From Gorillibacterium sp. (GTDB taxonomy: Bacteria > Bacillota > Bacilli > Paenibacillales > NBRC-103111), in the NCBI GenBank assembly GCA_014380705.1, contig JACMJI010000280.1, forward strand, positions 1-16,468: a stretch of DNA of 16,468 bases, read 5' to 3'. Of the stretch, positions 8,601-16,468 are shown in pieces. A model generated the notes under the pieces. It had not been told where the DNA came from and did not search any database. It saw only the letters and a list, made by a program, of their open reading frames with translations. The translations under genes and the position numbers were made by a program. Position 1 is the first letter of the stretch. Every line of letters starts with the position of its first letter.

Positions 8601-10204
8601 CGCATCATGATATTTACTCCATTGAGGATTTGGCGGAGTTGATTCATGACCTGAAGAACGCCAACCCTAACGCACGCATTAGTGTCAAGCTAGTGTCCGA
8701 GGTTGGGGTAGGCACCATTGCCGCAGGTGTAGCCAAGGGCAAAGCGGATGTCGTGTTGATCAGTGGTTACGAAGGCGGCACAGGAGCCTCCCCACAAACA
8801 AGTATTCGCCATGCGGGTCTGCCTTGGGAATTGGGACTTGCGGAGACCCACCAGACGCTTATTCTGAACAATCTGCGCAGTCGGATCGTAGTAGAAACGG
8901 ACGGTAAGCTGCTTACCGGTCGTGACGTTATAGTGGCGGCTATGCTTGGAGCAGAAGAGTTTGGCTTTGCCACAACTCCGCTGATCAGTCTCGGTTGTGT
9001 GATGATGCGAGTCTGCCATCTGGATACATGTCCGGTCGGCGTCGCAACCCAGAACCCGGAGCTGCGTAAAAATTTCGCAGGTGACCCGCAGCATGTTGTC
9101 AATCTCATGACGTTCATCGCTCAAGAGGTTCGCGAGCTTATGGCTCAGCTGGGCTTCCGTACCATTGAGGAGATGGTAGGAAGAACGGATGCTTTGGAGC
9201 CTAACAAGGCAGTGACCCACTGGAAAGCGAAGGGCCTTGATCTATCGCCGCTTCTTTACCAACCTGAGGTTGCTGACACGGTTGGTCGCTATTGTACGGA
9301 GGCACAAGATCATGGGTTGGATCGCTCGCTTGATGTCACAAGGCTATTATCCATTTGTAAACCAGCACTTGATGACCGTGAGAACGTACATGCAATTATG
9401 CCGATAAGAAACGTCAATCGTGTTGTCGGAACCATACTGGGCAGTGAGGTCACTCGCCGCTATGGTGCAGAGGGTTTGCTTCATGATACGATCCGATTGC
9501 ATTTTAACGGATCGGCAGGCCAGAGCTTCGGTGCTTTCGTGCCAAAGGGGATTACATTATCGCTGGAAGGCGATGCGAATGACTACGTGGGCAAGGGTCT
9601 CTCTGGAGGTAAAGTAATCGTATTCCCATCGAAGCTGTCTGCATTTGTCCCTGAAGAGAACATCATCATTGGTAATGTTGGCTTCTATGGAGCAACGGAT
9701 GGAGAAGCTTACATCCGCGGCCGCGCGGGAGAACGCTTCTGCGTGCGAAACAGTGGTGTACGCGCTGTTGTCGAGGGAGTCGGCGATCACGGCTGTGAGT
9801 ATATGACAGGCGGTCGTGTAGTTGTACTGGGTGACACGGGTCGGAACTTCGCGGCCGGGATGTCAGGCGGTGTCGCGTATGTGTACAATGCATCAGGAGG
9901 ATTTGACACTCAGGTGAACAAGGAAATGGTTTATCTTGAGCAGGTTGAGGAACTATTTGAAGTTAACGAATTGCGAACGTTGATTCGCAGCCATTATAAA
10001 TTTACCGGTAGCACGGTAGCGCAGCGTATTCTCGAGAACTGGGAAGAGGAAATCTTCAACTTTGTGAAGGTGATTCCCAAGGACTACAAGCGAATGTTCG
10101 AAGCGATTGAAGTTGGCAAAAAATCCGGCTTGAGCAACGAACAGGCCATCATGGTCGCTTTCGAGGAGAATATGAGTGACGCTAGCCGTGTAGGCGGAAA
10201 CTGA
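5609..10204 (+). CDS. gltB: Glutamate synthase (NADPH) large subunit
   Basis: Large subunit of GOGAT: it hydrolyses glutamine and adds the ammonia to 2-oxoglutarate, giving glutamate, with electrons from the small subunit. Numbered from the ATG at 5609 (1531 aa, normal length). A short propeptide ends before nucleophile C22 in [10 protein letters not shown], which starts the class II amidotransferase domain (to ~430, with NGEIN at 255-259). Then come the central domain (~480-770), the FMN-binding synthase domain with MSFGSIS at 886-892, the 3Fe-4S cysteines C1130, C1136 and C1141, and a glycine-rich GXGXG beta-helix domain near 1280-1470. The frame opens at ATG 5591, but only the ATG at 5609 has a site (AAAGGG, 9 nt upstream). 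It also puts the cysteine at position 22, the position I recall for B. subtilis GltA. In Bacillus naming this gene would be gltA. Complete, with no missing key residue seen. Confidence 0.97.
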   Translation: MKPNGLPSKQGLYDPQFEHDACGIGFVANIQGNASHEIVRQALQVLVNLDHRGGQGSESNTGDGAGILMQIPHVYLQRVCAEQGIILPEAGQYGVGMTFMPSDNAVRDACQIIVERIVQEEGQNLLGWRTVPTDNTRLGDSAISSEPFVRQLIIGAHGLDGLDELAFERKLFVIRKRSEHAIRLIQGAADFYYASLSSRTIVYKGMLTPDQVSSYYLELQDPELASALALVHSRFSTNTFPSWERAHPYRYLIHNGEINTLRGNVNWMRTRQALCETELFGDDFKKLLPLIEEEGSDSQIFDNVLEFLSLTGRSLPHAAMMMIPEPWSKHETMDPAKRAFYQYHSCLMEPWDGPAAISFTDGRFIGAMLDRNGLRPARYYVTTDGLIVLASEVGVMDIPPDRILSKQRLQPGRMLLVDTKEGRIITDEEIKGRMISEQPYQEWLNENLISLDDLPEPPKQPLPDNHTLAERQLAFGYTFETLRKFLEPMAKNAVDPIGSMGNDAPLAVLSDKPQLLYNYFKQLFAQVTNPPIDANFEEIITAQETTIGAEGNLIHPTAESCRQIRIKTPVLTNGELAKLKLAGAQGFKAVTLCTTYQPGLGEAGLAEAMERIFAEADQGIEEGACLLILSDRGVDKDHMPIPALLATSGLHHHLIRQGTRTKVGIVVESGEPREVHHFALLIGYGAGAINPYLAFETLDGMLRDGLLADIDSVKASYNYIKAVTKGVVKVLARMGISTIQSYRGAQIFEAVGLKKSLIDKYFSWTPSRLEGIGLDIVAREVEIRHNRAFSELEGKDLNLDSGGDLQYRAGGEEHLYSPEAIHALQTAVRSNNYGMYKNYVKFIHKESEKHFHLRGLLEFKHDRRPLPLEEVEPIESIFKRFKTGAMSFGSISQEAHEALAIAMNRIGGKSNTGEGGEHPNRFMPDANGDLRRSSIKQVASGRFGVTSNYLVNADEIQIKMAQGAKPGEGGQLPGRKVYPWVAEVRGVTPGVGLISPPPHHDIYSIEDLAELIHDLKNANPNARISVKLVSEVGVGTIAAGVAKGKADVVLISGYEGGTGASPQTSIRHAGLPWELGLAETHQTLILNNLRSRIVVETDGKLLTGRDVIVAAMLGAEEFGFATTPLISLGCVMMRVCHLDTCPVGVATQNPELRKNFAGDPQHVVNLMTFIAQEVRELMAQLGFRTIEEMVGRTDALEPNKAVTHWKAKGLDLSPLLYQPEVADTVGRYCTEAQDHGLDRSLDVTRLLSICKPALDDRENVHAIMPIRNVNRVVGTILGSEVTRRYGAEGLLHDTIRLHFNGSAGQSFGAFVPKGITLSLEGDANDYVGKGLSGGKVIVFPSKLSAFVPEENIIIGNVGFYGATDGEAYIRGRAGERFCVRNSGVRAVVEGVGDHGCEYMTGGRVVVLGDTGRNFAAGMSGGVAYVYNASGGFDTQVNKEMVYLEQVEELFEVNELRTLIRSHYKFTGSTVAQRILENWEEEIFNFVKVIPKDYKRMFEAIEVGKKSGLSNEQAIMVAFEENMSDASRVGGN

Positions 10205-10220
10205 CGGAGGAGCGAAAACG

Positions 10221-11705
10221 ATGGGAAAGCCAACAGGGTTTTTGGAATACAAGCGCGAAGTCCCCAAAGATGACGATCCTCGCGTGAGGATCGGTCACTA
10301 TCGTGAGTTTCACAAGCATTTTCCAGAGTCTAAGCTTAAGGTACAGGGTGCCCGCTGCATGGATTGCGGCGTCCCCTTCTGCCACTCGGGCAAGATGATT
10401 AGCGGCATGGCTTCAGGCTGTCCGGTGAACAATCTGATTCCAGAGTGGAATGATCTCGTTTACCGTGATAAGTGGCGGGAAGCACTGGATCGTTTGCACA
10501 AGACGAACAACTTTCCCGAATTTACCGGTCGCGTCTGCCCAGCTCCATGTGAAGGCTCTTGTACAGCTGGGCTGCACGGCGACCCGGTCACGATCAAGTC
10601 GATTGAGCAGGCTATTGTCGACAAGGGCTTTGCCGAAGGCTGGATCGTAGCTGAACCGCCAGCCAGTCGTACGGGTAAGAAGGTTGCTGTTGTTGGTTCG
10701 GGTCCATCGGGTCTAGCAGCAGCAGCACAGCTGAATAAAGCCGGACACACCGTTACCGTTTACGAGCGGGCTGATCGTGTGGGTGGCCTCCTGATGTACG
10801 GTATTCCTAATATGAAGTTGGATAAAGAAGTGGTGCAGCGTCGTGCTGACCTTCTGGCAGCAGAAGGTGTCAACTTTGTTACCTCCACCGAAATCGGCAA
10901 GGATATACCTGCGGCTTCGTTACGCGACGAATTCGATGCTGTCGTTCTCTGCGGCGGAGCAACGCAAGGTCGCGACCTCAAGATTGAAGGTCGCGAGCTA
11001 ACCGGTATCCACCTAGCCATGGATTTCCTTCGCGACAACACGAAAAGCTTGCTTGATTCGGGTTTAACGGATGGTAATTATATCTCGGCTCAGGGCAAGG
11101 ATGTCGTGGTCATTGGCGGTGGGGATACGGGTACCGACTGCGTGGGCACTTCCTTGCGTCACGGCTGCCGCAGCGTAACACAGCTGGAGATCATGCCGCG
11201 GCCACCGGAAACAAGGGCAACAAACAACCCATGGCCAGAATGGCCAAAGGTTTACAAGATGGATTACGGTCAAGAGGAAGCCGCTGCCCTCTATGGCAGC
11301 GACCCGCGGGAATACCTGATCAACTCCCAGAAGTTTGTCGGTGACGAGCAAGGTCATGTCGCAGAGCTCCACACGATCCGAGTCGTGTGGAAGAAGGATG
11401 CGCATGGCCGCATGATACCAGTCGAGGTTCCAGGCAGCGAACGGATCTTTCCAGCGCAGCTAGTTCTGTTAGCCATGGGCTTCACTGGCCCAGAGAATCC
11501 GGTGCTGGAGCAGCTTGGTGTGGAGCGCGACGAGCGAACCAACGTGAAAGCGGAGTATGCTCAATTCACTACCAATGTGCCTGGTGTATTCGCAGCCGGT
11601 GACATGCGCCGTGGTCAAAGCCTAGTGGTCTGGGCAATCAACGAAGGCCGCGCTGCGGCAAGAGAAGTAGACCGCTACCTCATGGGTGCATCAAATCTTC
11701 CGTAA
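10221..11705 (+). CDS. gltD: Glutamate synthase (NADPH) small subunit
   Basis: Small subunit of GOGAT: it takes electrons from NADPH through FAD and iron-sulfur clusters to the large subunit's FMN. It has 494 aa, a normal length. The N-terminal cluster-binding domain has cysteines at 46, 49, 54 and 67 (CMDCGVPFC...GCP) and again at 106, 110 and 114 (CPAPCEGSC). The FAD site is [10 protein letters not shown] at 155-164, the NADPH site [10 protein letters not shown] at 295-304, and the C-terminal FAD contact [11 protein letters not shown] is intact. The start ATG has GGAGGAG about 8 nt upstream. The gene begins 16 nt after the large-subunit stop and shares its transcript, and a strong hairpin terminator follows. 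In Bacillus naming this would be gltB. Related fused or stand-alone homologues occur with dihydropyrimidine dehydrogenase, but the pairing here settles the role. Confidence 0.97.
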   Translation: MGKPTGFLEYKREVPKDDDPRVRIGHYREFHKHFPESKLKVQGARCMDCGVPFCHSGKMISGMASGCPVNNLIPEWNDLVYRDKWREALDRLHKTNNFPEFTGRVCPAPCEGSCTAGLHGDPVTIKSIEQAIVDKGFAEGWIVAEPPASRTGKKVAVVGSGPSGLAAAAQLNKAGHTVTVYERADRVGGLLMYGIPNMKLDKEVVQRRADLLAAEGVNFVTSTEIGKDIPAASLRDEFDAVVLCGGATQGRDLKIEGRELTGIHLAMDFLRDNTKSLLDSGLTDGNYISAQGKDVVVIGGGDTGTDCVGTSLRHGCRSVTQLEIMPRPPETRATNNPWPEWPKVYKMDYGQEEAAALYGSDPREYLINSQKFVGDEQGHVAELHTIRVVWKKDAHGRMIPVEVPGSERIFPAQLVLLAMGFTGPENPVLEQLGVERDERTNVKAEYAQFTTNVPGVFAAGDMRRGQSLVVWAINEGRAAAREVDRYLMGASNLP

Positions 11706-11752
11706 TGGGTATCATTTTTCGTCTGAATAGGATGAAGCCTTATAGAATAAAT

Positions 11753-11797
11753 AAATACCTTCCGTTCCACTTTTTTAGTGGGGCGGAAGGTATTTTT
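11753..11797 (+). terminator. Rho-independent terminator of the glutamate synthase operon
   Basis: The outer stem AATACCTTCCG (11754-11764) pairs with CGGAAGGTATT (11784-11794), and the inner stem CCACT pairs with AGTGG around a short T-rich loop. The two stems are separated by a 2x2 internal loop. The right arm runs straight into TTTTT. It starts 48 nt after the gltD stop. The last six codons and the stop of the opposing micro-ORF lie in the loop and right arm, so it may also end that transcript, though the T tract on the minus side is interrupted (TATTTATTTATT). Confidence 0.92.
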
Positions 11798-11894
11798 GGT
11801 TGAACTGATCATTGAATATAAAATCATAAGCAATCATTCCAACAACCCCAACGATCATGAATAGAAGCGCAAAACCAATCCAGATTTTTCTCAT
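11775..11894 (-). CDS. Small predicted single-pass membrane protein, 39 aa
   Basis: An open frame of 39 codons beginning MRKIWIGFALLF. One hydrophobic segment (about 4-25, rich in Ile, Val, Gly, Leu, Phe and Met) follows a positively charged start, and a short polar tail ends in QKYLPPH. The ATG at 11894 is preceded by AAGGGGG with an 8-nt spacing, a very strong Firmicute ribosome binding site. That is the main reason to believe it is translated. The stop codon (11775-11777) and the last six codons lie inside the terminator hairpin of gltD. I do not recognise the family. The topology, cytoplasmic N-terminus and membrane helix, is typical of small regulatory or accessory membrane peptides, but no function can be assigned. 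No clear promoter was identified. Confidence 0.6.
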   Translation of the reverse strand: MRKIWIGFALLFMIVGVVGMIAYDFIFNDQFNQKYLPPH

Positions 11895-12333
11895 ATTATT
11901 TGCCCCCTTCAACAGTTTTCGGTTAAGCTCACATAATTACGGGTAATAGTTAACAACCATCTACCAGAGCTAGGGATGCCTAGAGCGAGGAGCATGCCGA
12001 TGCCCATTGTCAAAAGGGTAAAAAACAGCTTGCCAGGTAGCAAATCCCCTCTATACAGGAAATCAGCAGTCCAACAAGTGGGGAGAGAATTAAAGATTAC
12101 GCCAAAAGCCTCTCAAGCTTAAGCAATATTAGCGAATAAGGTACATCCATAAACCTAGGTTCGATGGACGTGAAGAGCCAGCCATTATGTATGCGGGAAA
12201 CGAACAGGTAAAAACCAAAATTTAAAAAGGCTATTAGCTCTAGGGTTTCCTAAAGATAAAGCCTTTTGTGGAAAAAACTGGTTTTATATTTAGCGCTTTT
12301 CAGCTAGCAATACTACCCAACTCACATTCCTAG
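11895..12333. other. 439-bp gap without a convincing gene
   Basis: Apart from the ribosome binding site of the micro-ORF and a hairpin at 12216-12267, no gene is supportable. Two gene-like scraps are present. One is a minus-strand frame open for 67 codons (11909-12112), with a hydrophobic run such as KLFFTLLTMGIGMLLALG but no start with a ribosome binding site. The other is a plus-strand frame ending at 12225 whose last 21 residues start FDGREEPAIMYAGNE, with a stop shortly upstream. They could be decayed gene ends or chance. I recognise neither. Confidence 0.4.
12216..12267 (-). terminator. Hairpin terminator for the TetR-type gene
   Basis: AAAAGGCT (12225-12232) pairs with AGCCTTTT (12260-12267), and the intervening bases can extend the stem imperfectly, with CTCTAGG opposing CCTAAAG around a GTTT loop. 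Read on the minus strand the hairpin is followed by TTTTTAAATTTT. It lies about 70 nt beyond the regulator's stop at 12334. Confidence 0.6.
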
Positions 12334-13245
12334 TTATTTGGCCAGGTTGCAATTTTCCTTCGGAAATTGTTTGGTCAAAATCTTTTCTAGTGGGATCAGG
12401 ATGTCTTTAAGTTCGTTTTCTCTATCTAGAAAAGCAATGAGTGAACGAAGCAGTACTGACCTAGGATGCTTACTTTCTAGTTCTTCTTGTATGAGTACCG
12501 TAGCCTCTTGGAGCTCGGCTTTCTCAGAGTTTGTAATAGGGAGTTCTTTGATCGTTGAAATTAACTGCTCAATTAAATCAAATATTCGTTTACAATCAGG
12601 CACTTGTTCCCCTCTTAGTGCATAGCTTACATACTCATTCATATCTGAATCCTTTAGGAGGGACGGCCTCGTGATGCCTCTCCGATTCGCGACCATATCT
12701 TCCATGCAATGAACAACAAATACCGCCATGTCCCGGAAAATAAGTGACTTGTTCTCGAAAATCATTAAAAATACAAGCTCCCGAATAATCCCGTTATAAA
12801 TAATTACAAAGTCCCAAATATTAGGTAAAATGTGATCTCCGAATACTTTGATCAGCATCTCGCGGTTGTAATTTAGAATATTCGCCCTTAAACGGAACAG
12901 ACAGGGTTCAATCTTGCGATTAGGAGTCGCTAGCTCATTCATTTCCTGCATAATAAAGTTATTATCCACGAAAAACTCTAGCTGACATTCCGTTTCCTGA
13001 ATAAAAATTTCCATTACAGATAGTGATACATCAGCTCGTAAATTTACAATTCGGTCGAACATTCTTTGTTGTTGTTGCATATGGACTTCAATAAATAAGT
13101 CCTCCTTGGAATGAAAAAATTTATAGAACGACCCTTTAGCCACTCCGCAATCATCCGTAATATTCTGAATGGACGTAGCAAGATAACCCTTGTCCAGAAA
13201 AAATGTCAACGCTGAATCTAAAATTTTATGCTTCGTTACACTCAA
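12334..13245 (-). CDS. TetR/AcrR-family transcriptional regulator, unusually long
   Basis: DNA-binding repressor type. The N-terminal helix-turn-helix is clear: KILDSALTFFLDKGYLATS then IQNITDDCGVAKGSFYKFF and HSKEDLF, ending near residue 52. The rest should be the ligand-binding and dimer domain. It has 303 aa where most TetR proteins have about 190-220. The extra C-terminal part (~200-303) is helical and charged (for example NSEKAELQEATVLIQEELE). No ATG lies near the helix-turn-helix. The frame opens at a TTG (13261-13263) without a ribosome binding site, so I chose the TTG at 13243-13245, which has AGAGGA 6 nt upstream. It is divergent from an MFS exporter with a 34-bp dyad between them. 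It therefore probably represses both genes and is released by an exported compound, a rule-of-family inference; the ligand is unknown. Confidence 0.88.
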   Translation of the reverse strand: MSVTKHKILDSALTFFLDKGYLATSIQNITDDCGVAKGSFYKFFHSKEDLFIEVHMQQQQRMFDRIVNLRADVSLSVMEIFIQETECQLEFFVDNNFIMQEMNELATPNRKIEPCLFRLRANILNYNREMLIKVFGDHILPNIWDFVIIYNGIIRELVFLMIFENKSLIFRDMAVFVVHCMEDMVANRRGITRPSLLKDSDMNEYVSYALRGEQVPDCKRIFDLIEQLISTIKELPITNSEKAELQEATVLIQEELESKHPRSVLLRSLIAFLDRENELKDILIPLEKILTKQFPKENCNLAK

Positions 13246-13312
13246 TTTGCTTCCTCTTCCCAAAAATTAATTTGACTTTAGTTGAAAAGCAAGTAAGATT
13301 AGGGGTAACTTA

Positions 13313-13346
13313 TGACCGTTCAGTTTTACTAAAAACCTTACGGTCA
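13313..13346. promoter_or_regulatory. 34-bp dyad, probable TetR operator
   Basis: Left arm TGACCGTTCAGTTTT (13313-13327) and right arm AAAACCTTACGGTCA (13332-13346) match at 12 of 15 positions around a 4-bp centre. The outer 7 bp, TGACCGT and ACGGTCA, are perfect. It lies in the 176-bp gap between the divergent regulator and exporter genes. It overlaps a weak candidate promoter for the exporter (TTTACT at 13325-13330, 17 bp, TAGTAT at 13348-13353), so a bound repressor would block transcription. TGACCG half-sites are of the kind seen in TetR-family operators; assignment to this regulator is inference. Confidence 0.65.
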
Positions 13347-13421
13347 ATAGTATAGATAAATTCATTTTTCGTCAAGATGTCCAACGGGAAATGATAATTT
13401 AAGGATCGGAGGAGACGCTAC

Positions 13422-14915
13422 ATGGCTTTACTTATCACTGCAAAGGCTCCAACCAGTACTGAGTTCTCAATCAAGTCGATTATTGCACCACTGATGGCAG
13501 TTATCCTAGGAATGATTATGGTTATTCTCGACAGCACCGTAATCAATGTGGCCGTACCTACCTTGCAGCAATTTTTCGGTTCCCCATTGGAAAAGGTTCA
13601 ATGGACCATTACCGGGTATACGCTAGCTTTATCGGCGGTTATTCCCTTGGCCGGATGGATGACTGATAAATTCGGAGCGAAACGGATTTTCCTGATCACG
13701 ATTACGTTATTTACGTTGGGATCCCTGCTTTGTTCACTGGCCCAGACCACAGAACAACTGATCATCTTTAGAATTCTCCAAGGCCTTGGAGGCGGTATGG
13801 TTGCCCCCATTGGCATGGCGATGATATTCAAGCTTTCCCCACCCGAAAAAAGGGGTGCTGTTATGGGAATGCTGGGTATCCCTATGTTGCTTGCTCCTGC
13901 TGTTGGACCTATATTATCGGGTTGGTTTATCAGTATTGCCTCTTGGCATTGGATTTTTCTTATTAACCTTCCCATTGGAATTGCTGCTTTGATCGTAGGT
14001 ATTAAATTCCTGCCTAAATTTGAGAGTAAGAGTGTCCCTACGCTAGATATTTTCGGAATGATTCTAGCTCCTATCGCATTCGCCATGCTCGCTTATGGCG
14101 TAAGTGAAGGCGGGAAAAGCTGGACATCAGCAACGACACTAACGGGATTAGCCGTAGGTGGAATTGCTCTTATCCTATTTATAATCGTGGAGCTAAACCA
14201 GAAAAAGCCGTTGCTGGAGCTCCGTGTCTTCACTTCTTCTGATTTCAATCGCGGGATCCTGCTGCTCTGGATTACACAGATCGCCTTGTTCGGTGCAATT
14301 CTCATGATTCCGCTGTATCTTCAAATGGTTAGAGGTTTTACTCCTCTACAAAGTGGTTATGCGACATTGTGCCAAGCCCTTGCTTCCATGATATTCATGC
14401 CCATTGGCGGAAAACTATTTGACAAATGGGGAGCTCGCCCCCTTGCTCTAAGCGGTATGAGTTTGGTATCTATAGCCTTATACCTTCTGTCTCAGATTAC
14501 AGTAGACACGGCTCTGATTATGATTATAGTCCCACTCCTGCTTATGGGTGCCGGTATGGGGCTAACCATGATGCCATTAAATACCCATGTATTGAATTCC
14601 GCGCCGCGGAGACTGGTAAACCGAGTAACCCCTTTAACCGCAGCTACACAGCAAGTCGTTACATCATTTGCAATTGCTGGATTAATCGGGTATCTAACTT
14701 CACAAACATTGCATTACAATATGGCATCAGGTTCAACTGGCAATATGCTAATTAACGCAACTGCCGCATACGGTGATACCTTCTTTGTTACATTTTGCAT
14801 TGCAATTGCAGGATTATTACTTAGTACAATTATACGTAAGCCACAGAATAAACCAGGGGATGAGCTTGCCGAAGGCGAAGAAATGCCAGATGCTAAGAAT
14901 ATGATGGCACATTAA
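13422..14915 (+). CDS. MFS exporter, DHA2 (EmrB/QacA-type, 14 membrane segments)
   Basis: Proton-driven multidrug-type exporter in the membrane, 497 aa, normal for the 14-helix DHA2 group. Helix 1 carries LDSTVINVAVP (from ~36). The loop 2-3 signature GWMTDKFGAKR is at about 78-88, motif B RILQGLGGG starts at R117, and the antiporter motif C is in helix 5 (LLAPAVGPILSG, 156-167), followed by WHWIFLINLPIG. The hydrophilic C-terminal tail (from ~472) is acidic. The ATG has GGAGGAG 7 nt upstream. The gene is divergent from a TetR-type regulator and shares a dyad-containing control region. It ends at a 12-bp-stem hairpin and is therefore a single-gene unit. No membrane-fusion partner is present, as usual for Gram-positive members. 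The substrate cannot be read from sequence; an antibiotic, dye or endogenous metabolite are all possible. Confidence 0.94.
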   Translation: MALLITAKAPTSTEFSIKSIIAPLMAVILGMIMVILDSTVINVAVPTLQQFFGSPLEKVQWTITGYTLALSAVIPLAGWMTDKFGAKRIFLITITLFTLGSLLCSLAQTTEQLIIFRILQGLGGGMVAPIGMAMIFKLSPPEKRGAVMGMLGIPMLLAPAVGPILSGWFISIASWHWIFLINLPIGIAALIVGIKFLPKFESKSVPTLDIFGMILAPIAFAMLAYGVSEGGKSWTSATTLTGLAVGGIALILFIIVELNQKKPLLELRVFTSSDFNRGILLLWITQIALFGAILMIPLYLQMVRGFTPLQSGYATLCQALASMIFMPIGGKLFDKWGARPLALSGMSLVSIALYLLSQITVDTALIMIIVPLLLMGAGMGLTMMPLNTHVLNSAPRRLVNRVTPLTAATQQVVTSFAIAGLIGYLTSQTLHYNMASGSTGNMLINATAAYGDTFFVTFCIAIAGLLLSTIIRKPQNKPGDELAEGEEMPDAKNMMAH

Positions 14916-14934
14916 TTTACGATGCATCTCATAG

Positions 14935-14990
14935 TAGAAGATGTCCAACTGCCCTCAAACGAGGACGACAGGACATCTTCTATTAATTTC
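14935..14990 (+). terminator. Hairpin terminator of the MFS exporter gene
   Basis: A perfect 12-bp stem, TAGAAGATGTCC (14935-14946) with GGACATCTTCTA (14971-14982), has a 24-nt loop that contains its own CCTC/GAGG mini-stem. It is followed by TTAATTT, a poor T tract. It starts 20 nt after the stop codon. The stem is strong, but termination may be incomplete. Confidence 0.65.
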
Positions 14991-15048
14991 CCAACTAGAT
15001 TATGACATTTGAATATATTAATTTATTTTGGTTTTTTTATAACAGGAA

Positions 15049-15079
15049 TTGACAAGCTAGGCAAGAAAAATAGTACAAT
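15049..15079 (+). promoter_or_regulatory. Candidate promoter for the activase gene, with a small dyad
   Basis: A perfect -35 TTGACA (15049-15054) and a TACAAT (15074-15079) are separated by 19 bp, longer than the usual 17. TAGTAC at 15071-15076 would give 16 bp but a poorer match. AGTAC-AATA-GTACT (15072-15085) is an exact inverted repeat over the -10 region and could be an operator. The leader would be about 85-90 nt. Confidence 0.45.
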
Positions 15080-15171
15080 AGTACTTAATAGGTTTTTGTT
15101 GAAAGACTTATGATCTTTTAATCATGTTTATAAGGTTGCTCTCGTATATATCAAAGTGAAGGTGATGTCTC

Positions 15172-16468
15172 ATGATCTTGCATGTTGGACTTGATGTCGG
15201 TTCGACGACTGCCAAAATGGTCGCCGTTGATCGGGCAGGGAATATTGTGTATCAATCCTATCGACGCCATCTTTCGGACGTCAAAAGCACGGTATTAGGT
15301 TTGCTCTCCGATATTCGCAGGCGTTTCCCAGCTGTGTCGGTGACGATGAACATCAGTGGCTCTGCTGGTTTATCTCTAGCCAAGCATATAGACTTTCCTT
15401 TTATTCAGGAGGTCATCGCTTGCACACAAGCCGTAGAACGGTTCATTCCGGAAACGGATGTTGTGATTGAACTTGGCGGCGAAGACGCTAAAATTATTTA
15501 TTTCCGCGGCGGCATTGAGCAGCGGATGAATTCAGCCTGCGCTGGCGGGACGGGTGCTTTTATCGATCAGATTGCTTCGCTCCTACAGACAGATGCCGAA
15601 GGACTCAATAAGCTTGCTAGCGTCCACGAGACCATCTATCCTATTGCCTCTCGTTGTGGAGTGTTTGCCAAAACAGACGTTCAGCCTCTATTGAATGAGG
15701 GTGCGCGCAAGGAGGATATTGCAGCTTCTATTTTTCAAAGTGTAGTCAACCAAACGATTAGCGGGCTTGCATGCGGCAGACCCATTCGCGGGAAGGTTGC
15801 CTTTCTGGGTGGCCCCCTTACGTTTCTCTCCGGGCTTCGCGAAAGGTTTATTGAAACTCTTGGACTAACGGAGGAAGAAACGATTTTTCCCGAGCATGCC
15901 CAATACTTTGTTGCTATCGGTTCAGCATTTAATAGTGCAAGTGCTTATCTTAATGATAAGGAAGCGGCCGTTCAACTCGATGATATATTCAGGCAGGTTA
16001 ACCGTTTGGATTTCAAGGCAAGCAGCGCACGGGAAAATGATCCGTTGCCTCCTTTGTTTGAGGGAGCCGCTGATCTTGATGCTTTTCGGCAGAGACATCG
16101 CCAAGCCTCCGCTTTAAGAGGCAGCCTTGCCAGCTACCGAGGACCCTGTTATCTAGGGATTGATGCAGGTTCAACTACCACGAAGATTGTTCTGATCGGC
16201 CAGAATGATGAAATTTTATATACATTTTACGGCAGCAATCAAGGAAATCCCCTACAATCTGTCATCAATGGCATGAAGGATCTTTATCGTGAAATTCCGC
16301 TTGAAGCCATGATCGTTCGCTCAGCCGTTACAGGGTATGGTGAAGGATTAATTAAGGCGGCACTTAAGATAGATACCGGAGAAATTGAGACGGTTGCCCA
16401 TTACAAAGCAGCAGTGAAATTCCGCCCTGATGTAGATTTTATTCTGGATATCGGCGGCCAGGATATGA
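15172..16468 (+). CDS. 2-hydroxyacyl-CoA dehydratase activase-related protein, double ASKHA, cut by the window end
   Basis: The first 432 codons of a protein of the BadF/BadG/HgdC type, ATPases that pass one electron at very low potential to a dehydratase or reductase of acyl-CoA. Domain 1 starts with the phosphate loop GLDVGSTTAKMV (6-17) and has the cluster cysteines C123 (SACAGGTGAF) and C162 (SRCGVFAKTD), spaced 39 residues apart as I recall for HgdC C127/C166. A second ASKHA domain begins with GIDAGSTTTKIV (329-340) and reaches LDIGGQDM at the edge. Two tandem activase domains indicate the large fused family (about 1,400 aa, with a dehydratase-like C-terminal part), not the ~260-aa stand-alone activator. 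The ATG at 15172 has AAGGTGA 6 nt upstream. No stop occurs before the end. In aerobic or facultative Bacilli its substrate is unknown. Confidence 0.9.
   Translation, partial: MILHVGLDVGSTTAKMVAVDRAGNIVYQSYRRHLSDVKSTVLGLLSDIRRRFPAVSVTMNISGSAGLSLAKHIDFPFIQEVIACTQAVERFIPETDVVIELGGEDAKIIYFRGGIEQRMNSACAGGTGAFIDQIASLLQTDAEGLNKLASVHETIYPIASRCGVFAKTDVQPLLNEGARKEDIAASIFQSVVNQTISGLACGRPIRGKVAFLGGPLTFLSGLRERFIETLGLTEEETIFPEHAQYFVAIGSAFNSASAYLNDKEAAVQLDDIFRQVNRLDFKASSARENDPLPPLFEGAADLDAFRQRHRQASALRGSLASYRGPCYLGIDAGSTTTKIVLIGQNDEILYTFYGSNQGNPLQSVINGMKDLYREIPLEAMIVRSAVTGYGEGLIKAALKIDTGEIETVAHYKAAVKFRPDVDFILDIGGQDM

Noticed and set aside
8690..9220. 176-codon minus-strand open frame inside gltB
   Set aside because: It is a shadow of the strongly conserved glutamate synthase frame, with no ribosome binding site and no recognisable motif.
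13598..14086. 162-codon minus-strand open frame inside the MFS gene
   Set aside because: It is antisense to conserved membrane helices, and the hydrophobic codons explain the lack of stops.

Overview
The window looks like chromosomal DNA from a Gram-positive, endospore-former-type Firmicute. Paenibacillus or a close relative is the best guess. The reasons are strong AAGGAGG-type ribosome binding sites, sigma-A-like promoters, UgtP-type glycosyltransferases, a GltBD pair, and a double-ASKHA acyl-CoA dehydratase activase. The genus is an inference from gene content, not a database match.

Layout. Positions 1-394 are noncoding repeats: three degenerate ~67-bp tandem copies, then nine 9-bp units. 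Positions 395-2886 (minus) hold a two-gene unit, an MGDG-synthase/UgtP-type glycosyltransferase followed by a membrane-anchored NodB-fold polysaccharide deacetylase with an extra C-terminal domain. A YihY/BrkB membrane protein (3158-4069, plus) and a second UgtP-type glycosyltransferase (4165-5283, minus) follow, so the first third reads as a cell-envelope neighbourhood. Positions 5609-11705 (plus) are a glutamate synthase operon, large then small subunit, closed by a strong hairpin terminator. That terminator overlaps the end of an opposing 39-codon membrane micro-ORF (11775-11894, minus) that standard ORF cut-offs miss. Positions 11895-12333 have no convincing gene and end in a hairpin terminator for the next minus-strand gene. 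That gene is an unusually long TetR regulator (12334-13245, minus, TTG start). It is divergent from a DHA2-type MFS exporter (13422-14915, plus), and a 34-bp dyad, the probable operator, lies between them. The window ends inside a large activase of the 2-hydroxyacyl-CoA dehydratase type (15172 to beyond 16468, plus).

How the genes work together. GltB and GltD form the NADPH-dependent glutamate synthase that assimilates ammonia. TetR plus MFS is a classic self-contained, ligand-responsive export cassette. The two glycosyltransferases, the deacetylase and YihY suggest glycolipid or wall-polymer metabolism, but nothing in the sequence ties them to one pathway. I found no CRISPR array, phage, transposase, tRNA or rRNA. 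I see no clearly new biological system. The best second-look items are the two glycosyltransferase paralogues, the micro-ORF in the terminator, the long TetR with its dyad, and the repeat block at the left end. Several starts differ from the longest open frame because a better ribosome binding site lies downstream; these choices are explained in each entry.
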